Assembly (NCBI RefSeq): GCF_001424705.1
Contig: NZ_LMRA01000010.1
Span: 1-64,000 of the forward strand
Direction of reading: 5' to 3'
Origin: Methylobacterium sp. Leaf465
GTDB taxonomy: Bacteria > Pseudomonadota > Alphaproteobacteria > Rhizobiales > Beijerinckiaceae
Length of the DNA: 64,000 bases
The position numbers were made by a program, and so were the translations under genes. Shown in pieces: positions 9,366-16,624 of this stretch; the stretch's first letter is position 1; each line of letters opens with the position of its first letter. Below the pieces are notes generated by a model. That model did not search any database, was not told the origin of the DNA, and saw only the letters and a program-made list of their open reading frames with translations.

Positions 9366-10317
9366 ATGAAAAAGCTTCTTACGTCTTTCGCGGCCTTCAC
9401 GGCCCTCACCGCGGCCGCTTCGGCCGCTGACCTTCCGCGTCGCGCGGCGCCCCCGGTGTTCGTGCCGGTGCCGGTGTTCACCTGGACCGGCTTCTACGCC
9501 GGTTTCAACGCTGGTTACGGCTTCGACGCCTCCAGCAACAACCAGCCGACCGTCATCGGCCTGAACGGCGCCAGCACCCTGGTCCTGCCGGGCACCACCG
9601 CTGTCGTCGCCTTCCAGAACGGCCAGAGCAACGACGGCTTCGTCGGCGGCGGTCAGATCGGCTACAACTACCAGTTCACCCCGGGCTCCGGTGTCGTGAT
9701 CGGTGTCGAGGCCGACGCCCAGTACGTCGACTTCGGTCGTGAGCGGAACCGCTTCTCGGCTCTACAACTACCAGTTCACCCCGGGCTCCGGTGTCGTGAT
9801 CGGTGTCGAGGCCGACGCCCAGTACGTCGACTTCGGTCGTGAGCGGAACCGCTTCTCGGCCACCGGCCCGCTGGCCGCCCAGCAGGTCTTCAACCCGGCC
9901 GGCATCTCGGGCCTCGACTACTTCGGCACCGTCCGCGGTCGCCTCGGCTACGCCTTCGACCGCGTCCTGTTCTACGGCACCGGCGGCTTCGCCTACGGTT
10001 CGGGCGGCGGTCGCGACTTCGGTCTGACCAACCGCAGCCGTGACGACTTCCAGACCGGCTGGGCTGCCGGCGGCGGGCCCACCGACTCGTTCCTGAACTT
10101 CTTCCGCTCTTCGGCCGTGACGCTGAAGATCGAAGGTCTGTACGTGAACCTCGACCAGGGCAACCGCAACAACGGTGTCTTCGCCGTCAACAACGCCGGC
10201 CAGGAAGTCAGCGTCACCAGCCCGGGCGTCGTGCTCGTCAGCAGCGGCCGCCAGGTGCGCGACACCGAGTTCGCCGTCGTCCGCGCCGGCCTGAACTACA
10301 AGTTCGGCTCGTACTAA
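9366..10317 (+). pseudogene. Outer-membrane beta-barrel protein (Omp25/31-type), frameshifted by a 100-bp tandem duplication
   Basis: The reading begins MKKLLTSFAAFTALTAAASA, a Sec signal peptide, and continues into a porin-like barrel (FTWTGFYAGFNAGYGF, GGQIGYNYQFTPGSG, GVEADAQYVDF). After RNRFSA the frame is lost because the preceding 99-100 bases are repeated. The first frame then stops at 9842, and the true continuation (TGPLAAQQVFNPAGISGLDY to the terminal NYKFGSY) lies in the next frame and ends at 10317. Removing 100 bases restores a single frame of 283 residues ending in an aromatic residue, as barrel proteins do. As written the gene is broken. A read-assembly artefact is possible. 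Confidence 0.88.
9662..9861. repeat. Tandem direct duplication, period 100 bp
   Basis: Bases 9662-9760 are identical to 9762-9860. The period of 100 is not a multiple of three, so it shifts the reading frame of the outer-membrane protein gene. Perfect identity implies a very recent event or an assembly error. Confidence 0.95.
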
Positions 10318-10344
10318 GCCGACACTTCGGGTCTCGAGACGGAG

Positions 10345-10377
10345 AAGCCCGGCCGCAAGGCCGGGCTTCTTTCGTTT
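10345..10377 (+). terminator. Rho-independent terminator after the outer-membrane protein gene
   Basis: A perfect 10-bp stem AAGCCCGGCC / GGCCGGGCTT with a GCAA tetraloop is followed by CTTTCGTTT. It lies 27 bases after the stop codon. Confidence 0.85.
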
Positions 10378-10432
10378 GGGGCTTCACCCTGTGAGGCGCT
10401 CGCGCGGATGCGGGACTCCCGCCCGCGAAACG

Positions 10433-10456
10433 AAAAAGCCCGGCTTCGCGCCGGGC
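10433..10456 (-). terminator. Rho-independent terminator after trxA
   Basis: Read on the minus strand, a 7-bp stem GCCCGGC / GCCGGGC with a 5-base loop is followed by a run of five T. It lies about 60 bases beyond the trxA stop, so the omp and trxA terminators face each other in this convergent spacer. Confidence 0.8.
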
Positions 10457-10515
10457 CCTTTGCATTTCAGGACCACGCCGCAGCCGCCGAGTCGGCGACC
10501 AGGCGAGCCAAGGGC

Positions 10516-10836
10516 TCAGGCGCTGGCCTGGATCCAGCGGGACAGATCGCCCTTCGGTGCTGCGCCGACCTTCTGGCTCGCGAGCTGGCCGTCCTTGAAG
10601 ATCAGCAGTGTCGGGATCGAGCGGATGCCGTACTGGGCGGCGATTCCCGGGTTCTCGTCGACGTTGACCTTCGCGATCTTCACTTTGCCCTGGAGATCCG
10701 CCGAGATCTCCTCAAGAGCCGGGCCGATCTGGCGGCAGGGGCCGCACCACTCGGCCCAGAAATCCACTACGACCGGCTCCGCGGACTGGAGAACGTCCTG
10801 CTCGAAGCTCGCGTCGGTCACTTTCACCGTCGCCAT
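10516..10836 (-). CDS. trxA: Thioredoxin
   Basis: This is a cytosolic disulfide reductase of 106 residues with the active site WCGPC ([14 protein letters not shown]), the cis-proline segment RSIPTLLIF and the buried Asp of VVVDFWA. AAGGAAG precedes the ATG at 10836; a longer ORF upstream lacks any thioredoxin similarity and is not used. It converges on the outer-membrane protein gene and is divergent from the PQQ sugar dehydrogenase gene. Confidence 0.96.
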   Translation of the reverse strand: MATVKVTDASFEQDVLQSAEPVVVDFWAEWCGPCRQIGPALEEISADLQGKVKIAKVNVDENPGIAAQYGIRSIPTLLIFKDGQLASQKVGAAPKGDLSRWIQASA

Positions 10837-11167
10837 GGGGAAACTTCCTTTCCGGTTCCGCGCCTGCGGACCCACCTCTTCGCCGTCATCGCGCCGCGAG
10901 ACTGTGCGCTGTCGACCAGACTTGGCGATGGCGCGGGGAACGGTCAAGGCATCCCGCACCGTAAGCAGGGCTGACCTCCATCCGGAACGGGGATTGTCCA
11001 CGGCCCCCACGCCAGCCCACGCCCAAGCGATCCGCACCGTCCCAACCCTCGTCAAAGCGTGTCCGTCGCCCCATGTCCCTCTCGTCTCTGCCCCGGCGGG
11101 CCGATCGGCCCGCCGACGGGGCTCGATCCGAAGCCGGTCCCGGGACCGGCATGGAGGAACATCCGAC
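10837..11167. other. Divergent intergenic region with two perfect GC-rich palindromes
   Basis: The 331 bases between trxA and the sugar dehydrogenase gene hold no convincing gene. A perfect 22-bp palindrome spans 11094-11115 (centre CCGATCGG) and a perfect 18-bp palindrome GCCGGTCCCGGGACCGGC spans 11133-11150, ending just before the GGAGGAA ribosome site of the dehydrogenase. They could be regulator sites or leader hairpins. Confidence 0.6.
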
Positions 11168-12451
11168 GTGAAGCGCACCCCGTATCGCCTGCTCGCCACC
11201 GCAGCCCTCCTCAGCCTCGGCACAGCCGTCCATGGGCAGGAGCCGGCAGGGACCGAACCCAGGCAGCCCCGGGTGGGCGGCGATGCCTTTGCGGCACCCA
11301 CCAGCCCGGCGACCGGCAACAGCCCGGCGGAGACGGAAGTACCGAACGCGCCTTACAAACCCCTCCTGCCAAACCAGACCCGGGCCCCGAAGCCCGAGGT
11401 CGCCACCAAGGTGAAGACCGAGGTGGTGGCCAAGGGCCTCGACAGCCCCTGGGCGATGGAGTTCCTACCGGACGGCCGGATGCTCGTGACCGAGAAGGCT
11501 GGCAAGCTGCGGATCGTCGCCAAGGACGGCACGCCCGGTCCGGCGATTCCGGGGGTGCCGAAGGTCGACGCGCGGGGTCAGGGCGGTCTGCTGGACGTCG
11601 CCCTCAGCCCGAGCTTCCCGGCCGACCGGCGGATCTATCTCAGCTATTCGGAGCCGCGTGAGAAGGGCAACGGCACCAGCGTGCTTCGCGCCAAGCTGAT
11701 CGAGGAGAACGGCGTCGCCCGTCTCGACGAGGTCAAGGTGATCTTCCGGCAGATGCCGAGCTATGACGGCGACAAGCATTTCGGCTCGCGCCTCGTGTTC
11801 GCGCCCGACGGCAAGCTGTTCGTCACGGTGGGCGAGCGCTCCGACAAGGCCACCCGTGTCCAGGCGCAGGATCTCACCAGCGGGCTCGGCAAGGTGTTCC
11901 GCATCGACACCGACGGGAATGCGCCCAAGGACAACCCGTTCTCGGGCGGCGAGAAGGCCAAGCCCGAGATCTGGTCCTATGGACATCGGAACGTCCAGGC
12001 GGCCGCCCTCGACCCGCAGGGCCGGCTCTGGACCGCCGAGCATGGCCCGAAGGGCGGCGACGAGCTCAACCGGCCTCGCCCGGGCGTGAATTACGGCTGG
12101 CCCGAGGTCACCTACGGCCTGGAATACAGCGGCGAGAAGATCGGCGAGGGCAGGACCCAGGCAGGCGGGACCGCGCAACCGGTCTATTACTGGGATCCGG
12201 TGATCGGGCCCTCGGGGATGGCCCTCTATACCGGTGACGCCTTCCCGGACTGGAAGGATGCCTTCCTCATCGGTGGCCTCGTCAGCGAGGGCCTCGTCGT
12301 GGTGAAGCTCGACGGCGACAAGGTCGTGACCGAAGAGCGTATTCCCCTGCAGGCCCGCATTCGGGATGTCCGGGTCGGCAGCAAGGGTGCGGTCTACGCC
12401 GTCACCGAGGGAGCGGACGGCAAGATCCTGAAGCTGACTCCCGGCAGCTGA
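11168..12451 (+). CDS. PQQ-dependent sugar dehydrogenase (soluble aldose / sorbosone dehydrogenase family)
   Basis: The protein has 427 residues with an N-terminal signal peptide ([16 protein letters not shown]), so it is expected in the periplasm. The six-bladed propeller of the soluble glucose dehydrogenase / YliI family is recognisable from [20 protein letters not shown], the [20 protein letters not shown] blade, [30 protein letters not shown] and YGWPEVTYG. The family oxidises aldoses or related sugars and passes electrons to a quinone or cytochrome acceptor; the substrate cannot be read from sequence. GTG 11168 has GGAGGAA about 9 bases upstream. A long in-frame extension upstream is not used because it runs through the palindromic leader and lacks a signal peptide. 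Confidence 0.88.
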   Translation: MKRTPYRLLATAALLSLGTAVHGQEPAGTEPRQPRVGGDAFAAPTSPATGNSPAETEVPNAPYKPLLPNQTRAPKPEVATKVKTEVVAKGLDSPWAMEFLPDGRMLVTEKAGKLRIVAKDGTPGPAIPGVPKVDARGQGGLLDVALSPSFPADRRIYLSYSEPREKGNGTSVLRAKLIEENGVARLDEVKVIFRQMPSYDGDKHFGSRLVFAPDGKLFVTVGERSDKATRVQAQDLTSGLGKVFRIDTDGNAPKDNPFSGGEKAKPEIWSYGHRNVQAAALDPQGRLWTAEHGPKGGDELNRPRPGVNYGWPEVTYGLEYSGEKIGEGRTQAGGTAQPVYYWDPVIGPSGMALYTGDAFPDWKDAFLIGGLVSEGLVVVKLDGDKVVTEERIPLQARIRDVRVGSKGAVYAVTEGADGKILKLTPGS

Positions 12452-12487
12452 GCCCCCCATCTCAGCCCGGCGGCATGGCCGCCGGCC

Positions 12488-13051
12488 TCAAGGTGACGGG
12501 ATCAGGCGGAACCGCACCCGCTCCAGGGTCCGCCCGAAAGCCGCGGGCTCGTCCAGGGCGCGCGCCAGGACAAGCCCTCCTTGGATCGCCGCGATGGCCT
12601 CCTCGGCGAGGTCGGCCGCCGCCTCCGGGCCGTGTCCGCTCCGCCGCAACGCAGCGGCCAGGGCATCGCGCCAGGCCGCGAAGTATCCGGCGATGCGCGC
12701 GGCGAACCGATCCCGTCCCCCCGTCAGGGCGACGGCCCCGACGAGGCAGGCCCGGCCGCCGGAGAGAAAATAGGTGTCGGTTTCCGACAGCATCCGGGTG
12801 ATCGCCGCACGCGGATCGGCTTCTTCGCGCAGCGGCGCGTAGATCCGGGTCTCGAACCATGCCTCGATCGCCGCGAGCACGGCCTCCGCCATCTCCGCCT
12901 TCCCCCCCGGGAAGGCGTGATAGAGGCTCCCCTTACCGAGACCGGTGCGTGCCCCGAGAAGCGCAAGGCTGGCGCCCTCGTAGCCGCGCTCCCGGAACAC
13001 CTCGGCGAGGACCGGGATCGCGGCCGCCCGGGCGCCCTCCCCCTGTCCCAT
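12488..13051 (-). CDS. TetR/AcrR-family transcriptional regulator
   Basis: This is a repressor-type protein of 187 residues. The N-terminal HTH is recognisable as FRERGYEGASLALLGARTGLG followed by KGSLYHAFPGGKAEM, the usual TetR helix 3 pattern. The C-terminal ligand domain resembles the subgroup with GGRACLVGAVAL. The ATG at 13051 has AGGGA upstream; a TTG at 13072 would overlap the previous gene. It follows the SnoaL-like gene by 10 bases on the same strand. The perfect palindrome 13575-13590 upstream of the pair is a good candidate for its own operator, giving an autoregulated two-gene operon. Confidence 0.88.
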   Translation of the reverse strand: MGQGEGARAAAIPVLAEVFRERGYEGASLALLGARTGLGKGSLYHAFPGGKAEMAEAVLAAIEAWFETRIYAPLREEADPRAAITRMLSETDTYFLSGGRACLVGAVALTGGRDRFAARIAGYFAAWRDALAAALRRSGHGPEAAADLAEEAIAAIQGGLVLARALDEPAAFGRTLERVRFRLIPSP

Positions 13052-13061
13052 GCCGAGATCC

Positions 13062-13535
13062 CTAGAGACCAAGCTCTGTCAGGCCCGGGTGATCCTCCGG
13101 ACGCGGCGCGGAGCGGTCCCACCGGAACTTGCGCTCGCATTCGGGGATTGCGAGATCGTTGATGCTGGCATGGCGGTCGCGCATCAAGCCGTTCGCGTCG
13201 AAGGCCCAGTTCTCGTTGCCGTAGGCGCGGAACCATTGCCCGGACGCATCGCGGAATTCGTAAGCGAACCGCACCGCGATCCGATCGCCGCCGTGAGCCC
13301 AGATTTCCTTGATCAGGCGATAATCCAGTTCGCGCGCCCACTTGCGCTGGAGAAAGGCGACGATGGCGGGGCGACCGGAAAAGAACTCCGCCCGGTTCCG
13401 CCAGCGGCTGTCCGGCGTGTAGGCGAGCGCGACCTTCTCGGGGTCGCAGCCGTTCCAGCCGTTCTCGGCGGCACGCACCTTCTGGATTGCGGTTTCCCGG
13501 GTGAAGGGCGGCAGCGGCGGACGCGCTTCGGACAT
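13062..13535 (-). CDS. DUF1348 / SnoaL-like (NTF2-fold) protein
   Basis: This 157-residue cytosolic protein matches the DUF1348 pattern: [53 protein letters not shown] and [20 protein letters not shown]. The NTF2-like fold is usual for small-molecule-binding or lyase-like proteins, but no activity is established for this family. The ATG at 13535 has GGGAG at good spacing; two upstream ATGs lie over the operator palindrome and are not favoured. It sits directly upstream of the TetR gene, which suggests it is induced by the compound that regulator senses. Confidence 0.85.
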   Translation of the reverse strand: MSEARPPLPPFTRETAIQKVRAAENGWNGCDPEKVALAYTPDSRWRNRAEFFSGRPAIVAFLQRKWARELDYRLIKEIWAHGGDRIAVRFAYEFRDASGQWFRAYGNENWAFDANGLMRDRHASINDLAIPECERKFRWDRSAPRPEDHPGLTELGL

Positions 13536-13574
13536 GACGGCATCTCCCTCGTCCATGATCGACGCCTCGGCATC

Positions 13575-13590
13575 TGTACCGATCGGTACA
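13575..13590. promoter_or_regulatory. Perfect 16-bp palindrome, predicted TetR-family operator
   Basis: TGTACCGATCGGTACA is a perfect palindrome of the TACCGATCGGTA type seen at many TetR-family promoters. It lies 40 bases upstream of the SnoaL-like gene start and is the only copy I noticed in the window. Confidence 0.7.
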
Positions 13591-13607
13591 AACGCCTGCA
13601 CGAATCG

Positions 13608-14537
13608 TCAAGCGTGTCCGAGGATCGTGAGCCAGACGATGGTCGTGACGATCGCCAGCAGGGTCGAGAGCATCACGGCGGCGGCGACCACGCCGGTCTC
13701 GGTCTTATAGCGCGAGGCCAGCAGATAGGCGTTGATCCCCACGGGCATGGCCGCGAACAAAGTCGCCACGCCGGCATAGGCCGGCGGCATGGTGAAGACA
13801 TGGAAGGCCAGCACCCAGACCGCGAGGGGATGGATCACGAGCTTCAGCCCGGTGATGACCATGGCGCTGGGCAGGTCGTGTAGGACCCGGTAGCGCACGA
13901 GCCCGGCTCCGAGGGCGATGAGCGCGCAGGTCGAGGCTGTCCCCGCCAGGGCGTCGACAAGGGACTTGACCATGCCGGTGGGGGCGAGCCCGAGCCCCTT
14001 GAGGGCGAGTCCGGCGATGAGCGCCAGGAAGATCGGATTGCGCAGGAGAACCAGGGCGAGACCGCGCAGGCGCCTCAGGATCGAGGCCTGCCCGTCCGCC
14101 TCGATCAGGAAGGTCGCGCAGCCCATCATGAGGGGCAGGTGCACTGCCAGCAGCATGAAGAGTGGGAAAGCCCCCTCCTCGCCATAGGCCTGGAGGATCA
14201 TGGGTACGCCGATGAAGACGGTGTTCGACTGGCTGGAGGCGAAGCCGTGCAGGATCGCGCCGCGCCGCTCCACGCCCTTGCGGCGCAGGCTGAGGAGGGA
14301 GCCGACCAACCAGGACAGCCCGGCGCCACCGAAGTAGCTGACCCAGTAGGACGGCGTGATCTCGCCGGTCAGGCCCGGGCGCGTCAGCGTAGAGAGGATG
14401 AGGGCCGGAACGGCAATCGAAAAGACGTATTCCGACAGGCCGTCGCTGACCTTGTCGGACAGGAAGCCGGCCAGGGCCGCGATCCAGCCGATCAGGATCA
14501 GCCCGAAGATCGGGGCGACGAGCGACAGGATGGTCAT
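13608..14537 (-). CDS. AEC-family (auxin efflux carrier-like) transporter
   Basis: This is a 309-residue inner-membrane protein with about ten hydrophobic segments arranged as two five-helix halves. The N-terminal half contains GFASSQSNTVFIGVPMI, the signature of this family in which the broken helix carries a conserved N/G/P stretch. AEC members export small organic acids or similar solutes; the substrate is not predictable. It ends only 18 bases before the operator palindrome of the downstream operon, on the same strand, so read-through into the regulated pair is possible. Confidence 0.85.
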   Translation of the reverse strand: MTILSLVAPIFGLILIGWIAALAGFLSDKVSDGLSEYVFSIAVPALILSTLTRPGLTGEITPSYWVSYFGGAGLSWLVGSLLSLRRKGVERRGAILHGFASSQSNTVFIGVPMILQAYGEEGAFPLFMLLAVHLPLMMGCATFLIEADGQASILRRLRGLALVLLRNPIFLALIAGLALKGLGLAPTGMVKSLVDALAGTASTCALIALGAGLVRYRVLHDLPSAMVITGLKLVIHPLAVWVLAFHVFTMPPAYAGVATLFAAMPVGINAYLLASRYKTETGVVAAAVMLSTLLAIVTTIVWLTILGHA

Positions 14538-14561
14538 CGAAGGCGAGCCGGTGCTCCAACG

Positions 14562-14602
14562 CGAACGGTCGCCGTACGCGCTGAGCGTGCGGCGACCGTT
14601 CG
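14562..14602. repeat. Long inverted repeat between rpmB and the AEC transporter gene
   Basis: A perfect 13-bp stem CGAACGGTCGCCG / CGGCGACCGTTCG encloses a second stem ACGC / GCGT. It has no T run, so it is not a classical intrinsic terminator, but it could end rpmB transcripts or fold in the AEC gene leader. Confidence 0.7.
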
Positions 14603-14673
14603 GGAACCTGGACGGAGGCGTTGTGGGGGACCGCCGGCGGTGCGCGCCGGAGTGATTCGATCCCGCCGAAGCC

Positions 14674-14979
14674 TCAGGCGGCGGCGGGGGTCTCGACTTC
14701 GGCGAGCTTCTTGTGCAGCTCGCGCTTGAGGAGGCGGGCTGTCTGCGACAGCTCGATCTCGCGGGCCTTGATCAGGAAGGCGTCGAGACCGCCACGGTGC
14801 TCGACCGAGCGCAGGGCGTGAGCGGTGACGCGCAGGCGCACCCGGCGCTTGAGCGCGTCCGACTGCAGCGTGACCTGGCACAGGTTCGGCAGGAACCGGC
14901 ACTTGGTCTTGCGGTTCGAGTGGCTCACGAGGTGGCCGGTCTGCACGGCTTTGCCCGTGAGTTCGCAACGGCGCGACAT
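14674..14979 (-). CDS. rpmB: 50S ribosomal protein L28
   Basis: This 101-residue L28 begins [20 protein letters not shown] and contains [19 protein letters not shown] and [19 protein letters not shown], typical of the longer alphaproteobacterial form with a charged C-terminal tail. The ATG at 14979 gives the standard N terminus; an in-frame extension to 15006 is not part of the family. A good sigma-70-type promoter lies about 125 bases upstream. Confidence 0.97.
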   Translation of the reverse strand: MSRRCELTGKAVQTGHLVSHSNRKTKCRFLPNLCQVTLQSDALKRRVRLRVTAHALRSVEHRGGLDAFLIKAREIELSQTARLLKRELHKKLAEVETPAAA

Positions 14980-15296
14980 TGTTCTATTTCCCGTCTCGTT
15001 CCGCATGTCCGACAGGCTGGCGGGAAACCAGAACCGCGTCGCGGCAAACGGCTTCTCGCACGCCAGGCCCGGTGGAGCGGCGTTCTCGTTGAAGGCGCGA
15101 GCCTATAGGGGACTGTGCCCCTTGGCGTCAAGGTCCGAGGCGATCTTTCACGCCGTTTCGCGGACCGGCGGCCCGCGGCGTGCAAGCCTGGCTGTTCCGC
15201 GCCCAACGATGTGTTAACCATGAAGACGGACGATGCCGGCGAGATGTCTCCGGGCCGTTCGACCGGAGACCGACAGCCAACCCCGAGTCCCCAGCC
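14980..15296. other. Intergenic region holding the rpmB promoter
   Basis: The 317 bases between divergent rpmB and the DUF3108 gene hold no gene. The only distinct element I see is the minus-strand promoter at 15102-15131. Confidence 0.6.
15102..15131 (-). promoter_or_regulatory. Sigma-70-type promoter for rpmB
   Basis: On the minus strand, TTGACG and TATAGG are separated by 18 bases. The elements lie 123 to 152 bases upstream of the rpmB start codon, which leaves a leader of about 115 bases. Confidence 0.65.
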
Positions 15297-16214
15297 ATGT
15301 GCGGCACCCGCAAGCGCCCCGCCCCGCTCTCCCTCCTCGGCGCCAGCCTGCTGACGCTCGCGGCCCTGCTCGCCGCCCCGGCGGCGGAAGCCCGCTCCAA
15401 GGCCGGCCGGTCGGCCTCCAGGACGGCCGCCGCCGTCACCGTGGACTACGACATCGCTCTGGCCGGCCTCACCATCGGGACCGCCCAGGTGGCCGGCGCC
15501 TTCGAGGGGTCCGGCTACCGGATGGACGTCTCGGCGCGCCTCACGGGCCTCGCCGGCGTGGTTACGGGCGGCATGGGCTCGGCCCGCGCCAGCGGCGCCA
15601 TCGCGGCGGCGCCGCAGCCCAATACCTTCGCGATCGCCACCAAGACCACGAATTCCGGAATCGCCGTGCGCATGGCGCTCGCCCGTGGCACCGTCACCCA
15701 GGCGGAGATCACCCCGCCCCTCATCGACATGGGCGACCGGGTTCCGATCACCCCCGCCAACAAGCGCGGCGTCATCGATCCGGCGAGCGCCCTGATGATG
15801 CCCGTGCAGGGGCGCGCTGACCCGATGGACCCGGCCAACTGCAACCGGACCCTGCCGATCTTCGACGGTGCGACCCGGTTCGACGTCGTGCTGAGCTACG
15901 GCGAGACCCGCAGCGTCGCCAAGCCCGGCTACAATGGTCCCGTCCTGGTCTGCAACGCGCGCTACACGCCCATCGCCGGCCACCGTCCGGATCGGCCGGG
16001 CGTGAAATTCATGGAGGACAACCGCGAGATGTCGGTCTGGCTCGCGCCGGTCGAGGGCACCCGCGTGCTCCTGCCCGTGCGCATCGCGGTCCGAACCACC
16101 GTCGGCACCAACATCATTGAGGCGACGCGCTGGACGCAGACCGGCGGACAGCAGGGTAGCACCACGGCGTCGGCGCCGGGCACTCCCGTCACGCAGGCCA
16201 GCCTGGCCCAGTGA
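15297..16214 (+). CDS. DUF3108 domain protein, exported
   Basis: The protein has 305 residues with a clear signal peptide (LSLLGASLLTLAALLAAPAAEA). The mature part begins VTVDYDIALAGLTIGTAQVAG and includes the GSYRMDVSARLTGLAG-like region and a C-terminal LLPVRIAVRTTVGTNIIEAT, the usual pattern of DUF3108 proteins. They are periplasmic beta-rich proteins of unknown role in alphaproteobacteria. The start at 15297 places the signal peptide at the N terminus. It overlaps the next small gene by four bases (GTGA), so the two are translationally coupled. Confidence 0.8.
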   Translation: MCGTRKRPAPLSLLGASLLTLAALLAAPAAEARSKAGRSASRTAAAVTVDYDIALAGLTIGTAQVAGAFEGSGYRMDVSARLTGLAGVVTGGMGSARASGAIAAAPQPNTFAIATKTTNSGIAVRMALARGTVTQAEITPPLIDMGDRVPITPANKRGVIDPASALMMPVQGRADPMDPANCNRTLPIFDGATRFDVVLSYGETRSVAKPGYNGPVLVCNARYTPIAGHRPDRPGVKFMEDNREMSVWLAPVEGTRVLLPVRIAVRTTVGTNIIEATRWTQTGGQQGSTTASAPGTPVTQASLAQ

Positions 16215-16558
16215 GACGGCGCGCCGAATCGCGAATCGACCGGCCCTGCGCGCTGGTCGCGCTGCTTGTCCTGACGGGCGGCGGGGCCTTGGCGCAGGCG
16301 AGCCTGTCCACGGGCCCGGATTGCGGCGGCGATGCTTATTCGTCGGCCCAGGTGATCGAGAACCGCCCGCCCCGGCGCGGCCCCCTCACGGCGGTGCCCG
16401 ACACCCTCTGCGCCGATGTCGCACCGCAGGGGGGCCAGCCCCCCGTCGAGATCGGAGGCTACCCGAGTCTCGGTACACCCGGCATGCCGCCACGGGATGG
16501 CAGGCGGGGCGATGGCGACCCATATGAGGCGCTGCCGCCACGGCAGCGCCGACCCTGA
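16211..16558 (+). CDS. Small exported protein, unknown function
   Basis: This 115-residue protein has an N-terminal hydrophobic segment ending GGGALAQASL, a likely signal peptide. The mature part is proline- and glycine-rich with two cysteines (GPDCGGDAY, TLCADV). It starts at a GTG that overlaps the stop of the DUF3108 gene by four bases, which supports expression as a coupled pair. No family is recognised. It ends 66 bases before the helicase gene. Confidence 0.6.
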   Translation: MRRRAESRIDRPCALVALLVLTGGGALAQASLSTGPDCGGDAYSSAQVIENRPPRRGPLTAVPDTLCADVAPQGGQPPVEIGGYPSLGTPGMPPRDGRRGDGDPYEALPPRQRRP

Positions 16559-16624
16559 CGGCGCCGCGGCGGTCTCCCCCGTTCCTGAGCCTGCCGGCCT
16601 CGCCGAAGGGACCGCCCCCACCTC

